From Nitrospirota bacterium (lineage in GTDB: Bacteria > Nitrospirota > Nitrospiria > SBBL01 > JAADHI01): a stretch of DNA of 63,038 nt. The translations under genes and the position numbers were made by a program. Numbering within the stretch: position 1 is the stretch's first letter; each line of letters begins with the position of its first letter. Shown here piece by piece: positions 8,042 to 17,299 of the stretch. The notes beneath the pieces were generated by a model. That model saw only the letters and a list, made by a program, of their open reading frames with translations, searched no databases and was not told the DNA's origin. The stretch lies in the NCBI GenBank assembly GCA_029261215.1, contig JAJDBT010000039.1, positions 1 to 63,038 on the forward strand. The letters run 5' to 3'.

Positions 8042-9114
8042 ACCATTTCTCCTTCGGCGACCAAGCCTTCAATAATCGGATCGATTTCCCCTTCAAGAAT
8101 GCGCTCAAGTTGATAGAGGGATAGATTAATACGGTGATCGCTCACCCGGTTTTCTTTGAAATTATAGGTCCGAATTTTCTCGCTCCGACCACCCGTTCCG
8201 ACTTTTGATCGGCGATCCTGCGCGATTTCCGCCTGCTGTCTTTCCATCTCAACTTCCAAAAGCCGGGAACGCAAAACCCGCATTGCCCTGGCTTTATTCT
8301 TGATTTGAGAACGCTCATCTTGACAGGTCACCACCACGTTGGTCGGGAGATGTGTAATCCGGACGGCAGAATAAGTGGTGTTGACACCTTGCCCTCCCGG
8401 CCCTGAAGCACAATACGTATCGACACGCAGGTCGGAGGGGTTAATTTCGACATCAACCTCTTCGGCTTCAACAAGGACGGCGACGGTAACGGTTGAGGTA
8501 TGAACCCGTCCACTCGCCTCTGTTTTTGGCACACGCTGCACACGATGCACGCCGCTTTCGTATTGCAGGTAACGATAGGCGCCTTTACCAATCACCGACA
8601 AAATAACCTCCCTGAATCCGCCAATGCCGGTTTCACTGGAGTTGATGATTTCGACTTTCCAGCCCTGTCGCTCGGCATATTTTGTGTACATACGCATGAG
8701 GTCACCGACAAAAAGTGCGGCCTCATCGCCTCCCGTCCCGGCACGAATTTCTAAAAAAAGATTCCGGTCTTCGTAAGGATTTTTAGGACGCAGCAAGGTT
8801 TTGATCGACTCGGCCAGTTTTTCTGCTTTTTCTGAAAGTTCATCCCATTCCAGTTCTGCAAGTTCTTTAAATTCCGGGTCGGCCTGCTCATCTTGACGCA
8901 ACTCATCTGCTTCAGCGATTTGTTTGATCAGAACCTGATACGCTTCATACAATCCCATACTTTCTTCGTATTCTGCCCGCTCTTTGGCAATACGAATTTG
9001 CTCCTTAGGATTAGAAAGAATCGCAGGGTCCGAGAGCTGAGCGGTCAACGACACATACTTCTGAGCGCTCTCGTCCAGTTTTTCTAATACAGAAGACTCC
9101 AACTCAATAAACAT
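8038..9114 (-). CDS. prfA: Peptide chain release factor 1 (RF1)
   Basis: RF1 reads UAA and UAG stop codons and triggers peptide release on the ribosome. The 358-residue protein contains the GGQ tripeptide at 240-242 (SGPGGQGVNTT), the conserved FLEIRAGTGGDEAALF region about residues 120-135, and the RF1-type segment ASGRVHTSTVTV. The N-terminal domain is helical and acidic. It lies downstream of rpmE beyond a strong hairpin, and it overlaps prmC, which modifies the GGQ glutamine. Confidence 0.98.
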   Translation of the reverse strand: MFIELESSVLEKLDESAQKYVSLTAQLSDPAILSNPKEQIRIAKERAEYEESMGLYEAYQVLIKQIAEADELRQDEQADPEFKELAELEWDELSEKAEKLAESIKTLLRPKNPYEDRNLFLEIRAGTGGDEAALFVGDLMRMYTKYAERQGWKVEIINSSETGIGGFREVILSVIGKGAYRYLQYESGVHRVQRVPKTEASGRVHTSTVTVAVLVEAEEVDVEINPSDLRVDTYCASGPGGQGVNTTYSAVRITHLPTNVVVTCQDERSQIKNKARAMRVLRSRLLEVEMERQQAEIAQDRRSKVGTGGRSEKIRTYNFKENRVSDHRINLSLYQLERILEGEIDPIIEGLVAEGEMV

Positions 9115-9172
9115 GATTGATCCTATTGACGCCTAGAGGAAGGGATGCCTTGCCTAAATAAGGGCTAGAAAC

Positions 9173-9200
9173 AAAAAAACCTGCCAATAGGCAGGTTTTT
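9173..9200 (-). terminator. Rho-independent terminator after rpmE
   Basis: A perfect 7-bp stem (ACCTGCC/GGCAGGT) with a 4-base loop is flanked by an A run on one side and a T run on the other. On the minus strand it ends the rpmE transcript 18 bases after the stop. The flanking tracts would let it work in both directions. No second promoter is obvious before prfA, so some read-through is likely. Confidence 0.85.
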
Positions 9201-9217
9201 GCGCACACCATTGGGAA

Positions 9218-9430
9218 TTATTTTTTTTCGACGCCCTGGTATTTCTTCTTAAATCGCTCAACCCGCCCTTCAGTATCCACGATGCGCTGTGTACCGGTAT
9301 AAAACGGATGACAAGCCCCGCACACCTCAAGACGAATCGTATCAATGGTTGACCTTGTCGATAATGACGAACCACAGGTCGCACAGGTAATCTCAATCTC
9401 ATGTACTTCTGGATGAATCCCTTCTTTCAT
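9218..9430 (-). CDS. rpmE: Ribosomal protein bL31, zinc-binding type
   Basis: bL31 bridges the ribosomal subunits at the central protuberance. The 70-residue protein has four cysteines at positions 16, 19, 37 and 40 (CATC and CGAC), the zinc-ribbon form of L31 rather than the cysteine-free paralogue used under zinc limitation. The segment [20 protein letters not shown] is a clear family signature. It has its own promoter immediately upstream and a strong terminator downstream, so it can be transcribed as a short independent unit within the rho-prfA block. Confidence 0.97.
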   Translation of the reverse strand: MKEGIHPEVHEIEITCATCGSSLSTRSTIDTIRLEVCGACHPFYTGTQRIVDTEGRVERFKKKYQGVEKK

Positions 9431-9460
9431 AACTGATCCCCTTTATAATAAAAGCGCTTT

Positions 9461-9489
9461 ATCATATCGAAAGAGTATTCTGAATTCAA
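9461..9489 (-). promoter_or_regulatory. Sigma70-type promoter for rpmE
   Basis: On the minus strand TTGAAT and TATGAT are separated by 17 bases, with the -10 box 31 bases upstream of the rpmE start. Confidence 0.65.
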
Positions 9490-9512
9490 GCGATTTTATC
9501 TTTTTCTCGTGT

Positions 9513-10760
9513 TTATCGGTTCATCGACTCTAAAAATTCTTTGTTGGTTTTTGTCCCCTTCATTTTATCGATCAGAAATTCCATCGATTCAATCGGGGAA
9601 AGCGGGCTAAGAACCTTCCTTAAGATCCACATTTTATTCAGAACTTCTTTTTCAACCAAAAGTTCCTCTTTTCGAGTCCCGGAAAGCGTGATATCAATTG
9701 AGGGATAAATTCGCCGATCAGCCAGTTTCCGATCGAGATGAACTTCCATGTTTCCCGTTCCTTTAAATTCTTCAAAGATCACGTCATCCATCCGGCTCCC
9801 CGTATCCACCAATGCCGTGGCGATAATGGTCAAACTTCCGCCATCCTCTATATTTCGGGCCGACCCAAAAAACCGCTTAGGCCGTTGCAGGGCATTGGCG
9901 TCTAATCCGCCTGACAACACTTTCCCGCTGGAAGGAATCACCGCATTAAAGGCCCGCGCCAAACGGGTAATGGAATCCAATAAAATAACAACATCTTTTT
10001 TGTGTTCCACAAGACGTTTTGCTTTTTCCAGCACCATTTCGGCCACCTGGACGTGCCGTGTTGCTGGCTCATCAAAGGTGGAACTCACCACTTCGCCTTT
10101 GACCTGACGCTGCATGTCCGTCACCTCTTCAGGTCGTTCATCAATCAGAAGCACAATTAGCACAACTTCCGGATGATTTTTCATAATCGCCTTCGCAATG
10201 GACTGAAGCAGCACGGTTTTACCCGTTCGGGGGGATGCGACGATCAATCCACGCTGGCCTTTTCCAATGGGGGTAATCAACTCCATGACCCGCGTCGAGT
10301 AGTCTTCGCGTTTATATTCGAGCTTAATCTTTTCTTCAGGGTAGAGGGGGGTCAGATTGTCAAACAGGATCTTATCTTTAGCGGCATCCGGGCCTTCATG
10401 ATTGAGCTCTTCAACCTTTAAGAGCGCAAAATACCGCTCGCTTTCTTTTGGAGGCCGGATCTGCCCCGAAACAATGTCTCCCGTTCGCAAACTAAAACGC
10501 CTGATTTGTGATGGAGAAACATAGATATCATCCGGCCCCGGCGTATAGTTATAGTCAGGCGACCTTAAAAAACCAAAACCATCCGGCAATGTTTCCAGTA
10601 CGCCCTCTCCATAAATTGTCCCATTTTTTTCAGCCTGCGCTTGGAGAATCGCGAAAATGAGCTCCTGTTTTCTAAGATTACTGGCCCCTTCGACTTTCAT
10701 TTCTTTAGCAACATCGAACAGGTTTGAAATACTTTTTTGCTTTAATTCAGCAAGATGCAT
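9513..10760 (-). CDS. rho: Transcription termination factor Rho
   Basis: Rho is the hexameric RNA helicase that ends transcription of untranslated RNA. The 415-residue protein has the N-terminal Rho domain, then the cold-shock-like RNA-binding domain ([19 protein letters not shown], then [12 protein letters not shown]). The ATPase core carries the Walker A motif [11 protein letters not shown], the Walker [15 protein letters not shown], and the Q/R-loop region [20 protein letters not shown]. The length matches short Rho proteins without an inserted domain. The start follows GGAGG at suitable spacing. It heads the minus-strand block, with a roughly 600-base leader region upstream. Confidence 0.98.
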   Translation of the reverse strand: MHLAELKQKSISNLFDVAKEMKVEGASNLRKQELIFAILQAQAEKNGTIYGEGVLETLPDGFGFLRSPDYNYTPGPDDIYVSPSQIRRFSLRTGDIVSGQIRPPKESERYFALLKVEELNHEGPDAAKDKILFDNLTPLYPEEKIKLEYKREDYSTRVMELITPIGKGQRGLIVASPRTGKTVLLQSIAKAIMKNHPEVVLIVLLIDERPEEVTDMQRQVKGEVVSSTFDEPATRHVQVAEMVLEKAKRLVEHKKDVVILLDSITRLARAFNAVIPSSGKVLSGGLDANALQRPKRFFGSARNIEDGGSLTIIATALVDTGSRMDDVIFEEFKGTGNMEVHLDRKLADRRIYPSIDITLSGTRKEELLVEKEVLNKMWILRKVLSPLSPIESMEFLIDKMKGTKTNKEFLESMNR

Positions 10761-11377
10761 ATTTATTCCTCCATCAAAAAATAACTAACTTGCTCTTGGC
10801 TGAACAAGACAAGCAAGCACTAACAAAAACAATAATCACTCACCTAAGTTCTAGGCCTTGCTTAGGCATCCACTACAAATAGTAACGAAAAGGATAACCA
10901 TACGGGGGACTCAATCTAAGATCATGTCAATATTGATCAGCTTTTTAATTTTTAGTCTTGATTAATTAGAAGGTAGTGTCGGCGCAAACCGAGAGAGGCA
11001 TCCTTAAGTTTAATAGAAGTTGTCTAATGAGTTATTCTGTTCTGCTGTATAGTATAGGGTTTTTCCTGAAATAGAAAATATCAGATAAAGACGGTACTGA
11101 TCTCTATTCTATTCAATAGGATTCACATTGTCAAATGGTTTTTCTCACTCCAGCTCACCATAAAACCCACGACGGCTTGTTTTATGCTCTCCAGTCCTAG
11201 TGAAAAATATCCAGATCCGTGCTGCGGGAAACCCCATATTCCAATCCCCAATGATTTTTGTATTGTTTTTTCATTTTTGTTATAGTAAGTCACACTTGAG
11301 TGTAATTCCCTGTGCCTCTGCCTGTCTCGGAAAGGAACATTTAGCACGATATCCTGTTTCGTCTGAATTTTTAGAAT
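10761..11377. other. Divergent intergenic region between rho and the 11378 gene
   Basis: About 617 A+T-rich bases without a convincing gene. A minus-strand frame at 11123-11467 covers part of it, but it runs into the start of the plus-strand gene and looks like no known family. The region holds a plausible plus-strand promoter at 11258-11286. A TTGACA on the minus strand near 10925-10930 has no well-placed -10 box, so the rho promoter is not fixed. I see no riboswitch or tRNA. Confidence 0.5.
11258..11286 (+). promoter_or_regulatory. Candidate sigma70 promoter for the 11378-14447 cluster
   Basis: TTGTAT and TATAGT are separated by 17 bases, about 90-120 bases upstream of the possible starts of the first gene. 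Confidence 0.5.
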
Positions 11378-12364
11378 ATGGTTTTTTATTTTTACGAAAA
11401 TGCAATGAAAGACGTGGATAAAATCTCCGTCGATGGCATTGCCCCGAATAGTGTCCATCTCAGCCACTGGCCAGGAAACCAGACCCCTATCCCTCTAAAA
11501 GCCGACACGGCCACCGCAATCGTCTTTCGCTATATTAGTCATCCGAACCAGAAAGACTTTTTCCCGAAAATGAGAATTATCACCAACACCCATTTTGATA
11601 CAGACGGCCTTTTGTCTGTCTGGTCCATGTTGAACTCGAAACGCGCAGAACCGATGGCCAGTCGGATGATTGCTGCTGCTGAGGCAGGCGACTTTTCTGC
11701 CTTTTCCTCCGAAGAAGGCGTGCAAGTCAATCTCCTGATTCAGGCTTTCTGTCATCACGAAAAAAGTCCCATTCATGAGAAAATAGAGGAATATGTCGGG
11801 CCAAGAGAGGCTGCTTATTACAAACACCTCCTCCCGCTTGTCCCTGACCTATTTAGAAAAAAAGACCAGTATCGCGACTTGTGGGAACCTTCTTTTGAAA
11901 AAATCCTCCAGTCCATGACGCTTTTTGAAAAAGGCGTGATCGGGGGCGAAGAATATGAAAATGAGCGACTTTCAGTCGTCATTGATGAACATGCGCCAGC
12001 CCGTCAGGCCATTGACCACTATTGCCAGGGCGATCTTTTTCTCGTTATTGAGGACAAAGAACGATCTGAAGGCGGATATCGATATGTTCTGGATTACCGA
12101 TACTATTCATGGGCCGACACGGTCACACGGCCTCCCATCAAGAAAATCCCCATGAACGCACTCGCCGAGAAGCTGAACACACTGGAAACACAGACCCGTG
12201 GTTCGTGGATGACCGAAGGTTTTGAAAATAAGGGATTAACCACCGCCCTCAAATTTACCGACAAAGCAGGTGAAAACCTTGTCAGTCGCCTTCATCCGGA
12301 AGACGTCATCGAAGCCTTGTTAAAACATATCCGGCTTCACAGCCCGGACACCGAATCAGTATGA
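11378..12364 (+). CDS. Uncharacterised protein with HFDTDG motif (DUF6687-like)
   Basis: This 328-residue protein has no signal peptide or membrane segment. Near residues 68-80 it reads IITNTHFDTDGLLSVWSM. The HFDxDG element resembles the metal-binding DHH-type phosphoesterase signatures, but no second DHH or DHHA1 motif is evident. The N-terminal segment VHLSHWPGNQTPIPLKAD and the acidic VIDEHAPARQAIDHYCQGD also look conserved; I recall similar proteins under the label DUF6687, from memory only. Start could be ATG 11378 or ATG 11405; neither has a strong binding site. Its stop overlaps the start of the M20 peptidase (ATGA), so the two are coupled. Confidence 0.7.
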   Translation: MVFYFYENAMKDVDKISVDGIAPNSVHLSHWPGNQTPIPLKADTATAIVFRYISHPNQKDFFPKMRIITNTHFDTDGLLSVWSMLNSKRAEPMASRMIAAAEAGDFSAFSSEEGVQVNLLIQAFCHHEKSPIHEKIEEYVGPREAAYYKHLLPLVPDLFRKKDQYRDLWEPSFEKILQSMTLFEKGVIGGEEYENERLSVVIDEHAPARQAIDHYCQGDLFLVIEDKERSEGGYRYVLDYRYYSWADTVTRPPIKKIPMNALAEKLNTLETQTRGSWMTEGFENKGLTTALKFTDKAGENLVSRLHPEDVIEALLKHIRLHSPDTESV

Positions 12365-13509
12365 GCCTTTCCCCTTTAAATATCGAACGAATGACCGAAC
12401 ACTTTTTAGAGATTGTCCAAATCGACAGCATCTCTAAAAAAGAACGCGCCATTGCGCTGAAACTACAACAAGATCTCGAAGCCCTGGGCGCAACCGTTAT
12501 CTTCGATCATGCAGGAGAAGCTGTTGGCGGTGAAATCGGGAACCTCATTGCCCGACTGCCCGCAAACGACCCGGAGCGGCAACCGATACTGCTCTCGGCG
12601 CACATGGACACCGTCGTGCCCGGAGAAGGCGTTAAGCCCATTCGTGATGGTGATGTGATCCGAAGTGACGGAACCACCATTTTGGGCGGCGACGATAAAT
12701 CAGGCATCTCAATCATCGTCGAAATTTTACGCACCCTGACCGAAAAAAATATCGCTCACGGGGAAATCGAAGTCGTGCTCACCATCTGTGAAGAGTTTGG
12801 TCTTGTCGGCGCAAAACATCTCGATACGTCACAGCTCCACTCAAAATCCGGCATCGTGCTGGATTGCGATCACGCGCACTTTTTGTTTACCCGAGCCCCG
12901 GCTTCGGATCGACTTGAGTTCACCGTGCACGGCCTTGAGGCCCATGCGGGGCTATGTCCCGAACGAGGAATTTCCGCCATTCAAATCGCTTCCGATGCCA
13001 TCAGCCGCATGTCTCTGGGTCGAATTGACGATGAAACCACGGCCAATGTCGGGATCATTCAGGGCGGTGCCGCCGTGAATATTGTCCCCAAAATGGTTTT
13101 CGTTCGCGCTGAGGCTCGAAGCCACAGCCAGAAAAAACTGGCCGCGCAAACCCAGCATATGCGAAGCTGTTTTCAGGAAGCGGTCGAAAAGTACAGCATT
13201 GAAATTGATGGAAAACGGATCACCGGAAAAGTCGAAGAAAAGATTTGGCGCGATTACAACCCAATCAACCTGCCACAAAGCGCGCCCATTGTTGACGCAG
13301 TACTAAACGCGGCAAAAAGATGTGGATACAATGTCCAGACCAACGCCACCGGCGGAGGCTGCGATGCCAACATCTTCAACGAAAAAGGCATCACTGTGCC
13401 TAATCTCGGAACCGGCATGCACCAAATTCACACTGTTCGGGAATGGGTCAGCCTCTCGGAAATGACACAAACGGCCCACGTCGTTTTTGAAGTGGTCAAA
13501 ACATTTTAA
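12361..13509 (+). CDS. M20-family metallopeptidase, PepT-like
   Basis: The 382-residue protein is a di-zinc exopeptidase of the PepT-like branch of family M20. Metal-binding motifs are visible: LLSAHMDTVVPGEG (histidine and bridging region), GGDDKSGISII (bridging aspartate), the catalytic EE pair in LTICEEFGLVGA, the aspartate in VLDCDHAHF, and the final histidine in GTGMHQIHTVREW. A dimerisation lid domain lies between about residues 180 and 290 (GLEAHAGLCPERGISAIQI). It is probably cytosolic and acts on peptides or an acylated amino acid; the substrate cannot be read from sequence. It overlaps the upstream gene by 4 bases. Confidence 0.85.
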   Translation: MSLSPLNIERMTEHFLEIVQIDSISKKERAIALKLQQDLEALGATVIFDHAGEAVGGEIGNLIARLPANDPERQPILLSAHMDTVVPGEGVKPIRDGDVIRSDGTTILGGDDKSGISIIVEILRTLTEKNIAHGEIEVVLTICEEFGLVGAKHLDTSQLHSKSGIVLDCDHAHFLFTRAPASDRLEFTVHGLEAHAGLCPERGISAIQIASDAISRMSLGRIDDETTANVGIIQGGAAVNIVPKMVFVRAEARSHSQKKLAAQTQHMRSCFQEAVEKYSIEIDGKRITGKVEEKIWRDYNPINLPQSAPIVDAVLNAAKRCGYNVQTNATGGGCDANIFNEKGITVPNLGTGMHQIHTVREWVSLSEMTQTAHVVFEVVKTF

Positions 13510-13559
13510 AGCAATGAATCCTCACCCCTTCATCTCCTATCAATGATTCACAGGAACCC

Positions 13560-14447
13560 ATGCTATTTCAAACAATGAGTCAGCTGGGTGATACCCTAAA
13601 AAACATCGTCGACATTTCAAACGGGAACCTTGCCATCATAGACGCCCAACGCATAAGGGGGCCACTCATCGACCGGCTCACCACGACCGCGCGCTTCCAT
13701 GAAAAAGTAGAAATGCGCGGCATGGCGAGATGGATCATCAAAAGAATGGCCGCGCCGCTCGGCATTCATCTGAAGATGAAGCCGGAAAATGATATCTCAG
13801 CGGCCCTTTCGACCCCTTCAATCCAGATCACAGGCATGTGTTACGATAGCGCCCGAATGATCTTTCACTCAGCCGCTCAACATCACCTGAAGACATTGCT
13901 CACGCCTTATTCTCCAGCTGAGCAGGGAGAGAGACACCCCTCACAATATGAAAGCACCCTCATTGCGGCGGCGATTCAAGCAGGCTTTCAGGGAACGTTG
14001 CTTTTTCAGGAACAACCGCAAGCCGAGCCTTTTGATATTGAAATTTATACGGTTTTAGAGCATGCGCATGAAGTGCGCATGGAGCCGATTGAGCTCAGCT
14101 CAAATATCACCCCCGCCGACTTTGATATAGGAGCAAAGGAGACTCTCAAAATCACCATTCGGGTTTTTGGAGGAGAGGCGGTTTCTATCGAAAAACAAGA
14201 GGCATTTCTCTGGGCGCTTCCATCAGCCCTTTATGAAAAAATATCGCTTGCGCTTGGGGAAAAACTTGGACTGTATTTCAAAAAGATCAAGGGGCTTCGG
14301 GGGCCCCCACAGATTCAGGAAAAAATCACATCACAAGAACGCTCATTTACACTTCGAGACGAGATTGCGGCGGCCCTGACTGAACCGGAAACAGACCCGA
14401 GCCAAGCTTTTTTTGAAATGATGGCAGGGCTTAAGCGCGCACCATAA
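13560..14447 (+). CDS. Hypothetical protein, 295 residues
   Basis: I do not recognise this protein. It has no signal peptide, no membrane segment and no cysteine-rich motif. The composition is that of an ordinary soluble alpha/beta protein, with stretches such as GNLAIIDAQRIRGPLIDRL near the N-terminus and a possible helical bundle at the C-terminus. The start ATG follows AGGAACCC, 51 bases after the peptidase stop on the same strand, so it is probably the third gene of the 11378-14447 transcript. It ends 25 bases from the convergent aldolase gene. Being in one cluster with an M20 peptidase and the HFDTDG protein suggests a shared but unknown pathway. Confidence 0.8.
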   Translation: MLFQTMSQLGDTLKNIVDISNGNLAIIDAQRIRGPLIDRLTTTARFHEKVEMRGMARWIIKRMAAPLGIHLKMKPENDISAALSTPSIQITGMCYDSARMIFHSAAQHHLKTLLTPYSPAEQGERHPSQYESTLIAAAIQAGFQGTLLFQEQPQAEPFDIEIYTVLEHAHEVRMEPIELSSNITPADFDIGAKETLKITIRVFGGEAVSIEKQEAFLWALPSALYEKISLALGEKLGLYFKKIKGLRGPPQIQEKITSQERSFTLRDEIAAALTEPETDPSQAFFEMMAGLKRAP

Positions 14448-14471
14448 AAAACAACTCAGCGTATTTTGCCC

Positions 14472-15524
14472 CTACGCAATCGTAATGTCTTTACACAGAT
14501 AAACATCCTGAATCGCATTGAGAAGCCGAATGCCCTCTGCTGTGGGTTTTTGAAAGGCCTTTCGGCCCGAAATCAAACCCGTTCCGCCCGCCCTTTTGTT
14601 GATAACGGCCGTTTTTACGGCATCTGCTAAGTCATTGTCTCCTGAAGCCCCGCCTGAATTAATCAGACCCGACCGCCCCATATAACAGTTCGCCAACTGG
14701 TATCGGGTTAAATCGATGGGATGATCCGAGCTGAGTTTGCTGTACACCTTCTTGTCTGTTTTCCCGAATTTAAGCGCGTTATAGCCGCCATTGCATTCCG
14801 GCAGTTTCTGCTTAATAATGTCGGCCTGAATCGTCACGCCCATGTGGTTTGCCTGTCCCGTCAAATCTGCGGCGGCATGATAATCCACCTCTGCCGTTTT
14901 AAACGCCGGATTGCGGAGATAACACCATAAAACGGTGAACATGCCCAAATCATGCGCTTGTTTGAAGGCCAGTGACACTTCCTGAATCTGACGCTTTGAT
15001 TCTTCCGACCCAAAATAGATGGTTGCCCCGACACCTGCCGCTCCCATATCAAAGGCTTGTTTCATGTTTGCAAACTGGATCTGGTCATAGCTGTTCGGAT
15101 AAGAGAGAAATTCATTGTGATTAAACTTGAGGATAAAAGGGATTTTGTGTGCATATTTTCGAGAAAGACAACCCAAGACACCCAGCGTTGAGGCAACCGC
15201 ATTGCACCCGCCTTCGATGGCCAATTGAATAATGCCTTCCGGATCAAAACAAACGGGATTCGGGGCAAAAGAGGCCCCTGCGGAATGCTCAATGCCCTGA
15301 TCAACGGGTAAAATCGAAACATATCCCGTCCCCGACAATCGACCATGATGAAACAAACGTGAAAGATTATTCAGCACACCGACGGGACGGTCAGATGGGA
15401 CGACACATTCATCCACAAAATTTGGGCCAGGTAAATGGAGTTGTTCTTTTGTAATGGTCAGGCATTTGTGGGCGAGAAGGTATTCCGCTTCATCAGCAAG
15501 TAAGTTTTCAATTTGTGCACGCAT
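14472..15524 (-). CDS. fbaB: Class I fructose-bisphosphate aldolase (FbaB type)
   Basis: The enzyme cleaves fructose 1,6-bisphosphate, or condenses the two triose phosphates, through a lysine Schiff base. The 350-residue protein closely matches the E. coli FbaB (DhnA-type) layout that I remember: [82 protein letters not shown] and the C-terminal [15 protein letters not shown]. Lysines in the expected strand positions are present. It stands alone, with a divergent lipoate-ligase gene upstream. In many bacteria this type supports gluconeogenesis; that role here is inference. Confidence 0.95.
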   Translation of the reverse strand: MRAQIENLLADEAEYLLAHKCLTITKEQLHLPGPNFVDECVVPSDRPVGVLNNLSRLFHHGRLSGTGYVSILPVDQGIEHSAGASFAPNPVCFDPEGIIQLAIEGGCNAVASTLGVLGCLSRKYAHKIPFILKFNHNEFLSYPNSYDQIQFANMKQAFDMGAAGVGATIYFGSEESKRQIQEVSLAFKQAHDLGMFTVLWCYLRNPAFKTAEVDYHAAADLTGQANHMGVTIQADIIKQKLPECNGGYNALKFGKTDKKVYSKLSSDHPIDLTRYQLANCYMGRSGLINSGGASGDNDLADAVKTAVINKRAGGTGLISGRKAFQKPTAEGIRLLNAIQDVYLCKDITIA

Positions 15525-15655
15525 TGCTATCCATCCCCTTTCTTTAGGTCAATCGTTCTCTGTAAAATAGTGCATGAATGAAAATTGTGTCATTCAACAA
15601 ATCACTTAATATAAGATAAGCTCGTCATTCTTGCAAGGAAATCAACGGAGCGCTT

Positions 15656-16498
15656 TTGAATAAAACGCCCTGGCGGCTCATAATTGACCCGCCACAAAAC
15701 GCTGCAATCAATATGGCAGTGGACGAAGCCATTGCCATCGCCTTCTCTGAAGGCAAAGCGCCTCCAACACTTCGGTTTTATCACTGGGAAACACCCAGCT
15801 TTTCAATTGGCACGTTTCAAACGCTGGATCAAGACTGGATCAATGCACTCGAAACACAGAACATTCCCATCATCCGTCGTATCACCGGCGGGCGAGGCCT
15901 TTTACATGACAATGAACTGACATACGCCATCATCTCCAGCACACAAGATCCGCGCTTTTCAAAAGGGATCAAAGGCACATTTTATACGATCGCTCAGGGT
16001 TTTTTAAAAGGGCTTCACCCCTTCGGACTTGAAGGAATTGATGTTTCTCCATCCCGTTTGCCACCACTTAAACAGAAAAACCCGCTCTGTTTTGATGCCG
16101 TATCCATGTATGAAATCACGGCAAAAGGGAAAAAGCTCCTGGGAAGTGCACAGAGACGCTGGAAATCCCACTTTCTGCAGCATGGATCTTTAATTTATCA
16201 GCACAGCTCGATGATCCTAAAGATTCATCATGCGTCCGGAGCATCATTGATCTCCAAAAACCAAACGGCCCTGGCCGACCTGCTTCCCCACTTGCCTCCA
16301 GATGACACCCTCATTCAAAGTTTAAAACAAGGCTTTGAATCAGCGCTTGAGATTGAATTAACACCCGGCGGGCTTTCCCTATACGAGAAAAAAATAAGTG
16401 ACCGGCTCGTCAAAGAAAAATACGGAAATACAGACTGGACCCGAAACAGACAACGACCGGACGCACCTTCAAGACAAAGCAGAATGCATCAGGGCTGA
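15656..16498 (+). CDS. Lipoate-protein ligase A family protein
   Basis: The 280-residue protein has the biotin/lipoate ligase catalytic fold: MAVDEAIAIAFSEGKAPPTL, the substrate-loop HWETPSFSIGTFQ, IPIIRRITGGRGLLHDNELT, and the lysine-bearing KGKKLLGSAQRR. It either attaches lipoate or octanoate to carrier domains or moves octanoyl groups between them; the short C-terminus lacks the accessory domain of E. coli LplA. The start is TTG at 15656 with AACGGAG just before it. The last 10 bases overlap the end of the convergent TonB-like gene. No lipoate-dependent dehydrogenase lies nearby. Confidence 0.88.
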   Translation: MNKTPWRLIIDPPQNAAINMAVDEAIAIAFSEGKAPPTLRFYHWETPSFSIGTFQTLDQDWINALETQNIPIIRRITGGRGLLHDNELTYAIISSTQDPRFSKGIKGTFYTIAQGFLKGLHPFGLEGIDVSPSRLPPLKQKNPLCFDAVSMYEITAKGKKLLGSAQRRWKSHFLQHGSLIYQHSSMILKIHHASGASLISKNQTALADLLPHLPPDDTLIQSLKQGFESALEIELTPGGLSLYEKKISDRLVKEKYGNTDWTRNRQRPDAPSRQSRMHQG

Positions 16499-17157
16499 CT
16501 CGGTAAACTTGCACAAAATTCTTTATAGGCCGTGATGCACTGCGCATTCCCATCGGGACAGACCATAGACACCACTTTGATCATGCAATCTTCAGGGCCG
16601 GTCATATTGGGCGGAAGTTTTTTCGTGGTCACCAGCGGAATGGGTTCATCAGTTAGCATCGCGGTTCCATCCCGCTTTAAAGCCACGGACTGCTTCGAAC
16701 CCTCATCACGATGACGGATAATTTCTTTCTCAAAGTCCGGCATGCGTGATGGATCATCGGACAGAGAGACCGGCGGAGCGCCGACTTGTTGTGAGTCACG
16801 GCTCTCAGAATTTCCATCCATTTTCCCGTCTATTGAGACTTCCTGCGGAAACAACCCAAGAGATTCGACTTTAGGGGGGAACATCCCCAATGCATTCACG
16901 CCCCCTTTCCCCAAAAGACCGTCCTCTTCAGCAAGGTTTGCATCGGACGAAACCCCTCCGATGCCCGGAAGGGAGAGCAGCTGAACCTCAAAGCGCTTAT
17001 CCGGGGCTGCGCTTTCTACGGGATCGCCCAGAATTAATAATAACGGGTTTCCAAAGACAATGAAAAACACCACATAGTGCAGTATCACGGAAAAAAACAA
17101 TACCCGGGCAATCGGGTCGTCTTTTGGGTCTTCGTAATGGCCAAAGTGAAAAGGCAT
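16489..17157 (-). CDS. Single-pass inner-membrane protein, TonB-like architecture
   Basis: This 222-residue protein has a short cytoplasmic N-terminus, one membrane helix at about residues 18-43 (VLFFSVILHYVVFFIVFGNP), and then a long polar periplasmic stretch. The layout recalls the anchor of TonB or TolA-type energy transducers, but no recognisable TonB C-terminal domain is visible and no ExbB/ExbD genes are near. The C-terminal 50 residues hold four cysteines (DCMIKVVSMVCPDG, then QCITAYKEFCASL), possibly two disulphides. It lies downstream of accA on the same strand, about 140 bases away. Function unknown. Confidence 0.65.
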   Translation of the reverse strand: MPFHFGHYEDPKDDPIARVLFFSVILHYVVFFIVFGNPLLLILGDPVESAAPDKRFEVQLLSLPGIGGVSSDANLAEEDGLLGKGGVNALGMFPPKVESLGLFPQEVSIDGKMDGNSESRDSQQVGAPPVSLSDDPSRMPDFEKEIIRHRDEGSKQSVALKRDGTAMLTDEPIPLVTTKKLPPNMTGPEDCMIKVVSMVCPDGNAQCITAYKEFCASLPSQP

Positions 17158-17299
17158 AAAACCTCCACCATCATCGGTTCATTTTAAAGAAAAGCTCTTG
17201 AAGCGTATCAGTAAGAGAAGGGGAATCGCCAGGGGTTTTTCGAGTTGGTTTTTAAAAAGCTTCACCTCTGTTTTTCCGGCATCAGCACAAGGGGACTGC

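Noticed and set aside
11123-11467. 114-residue minus-strand frame in the rho upstream region
   Set aside because: It overlaps the start of the plus-strand gene at 11378, has no binding site, and its composition is unlike nearby genes.
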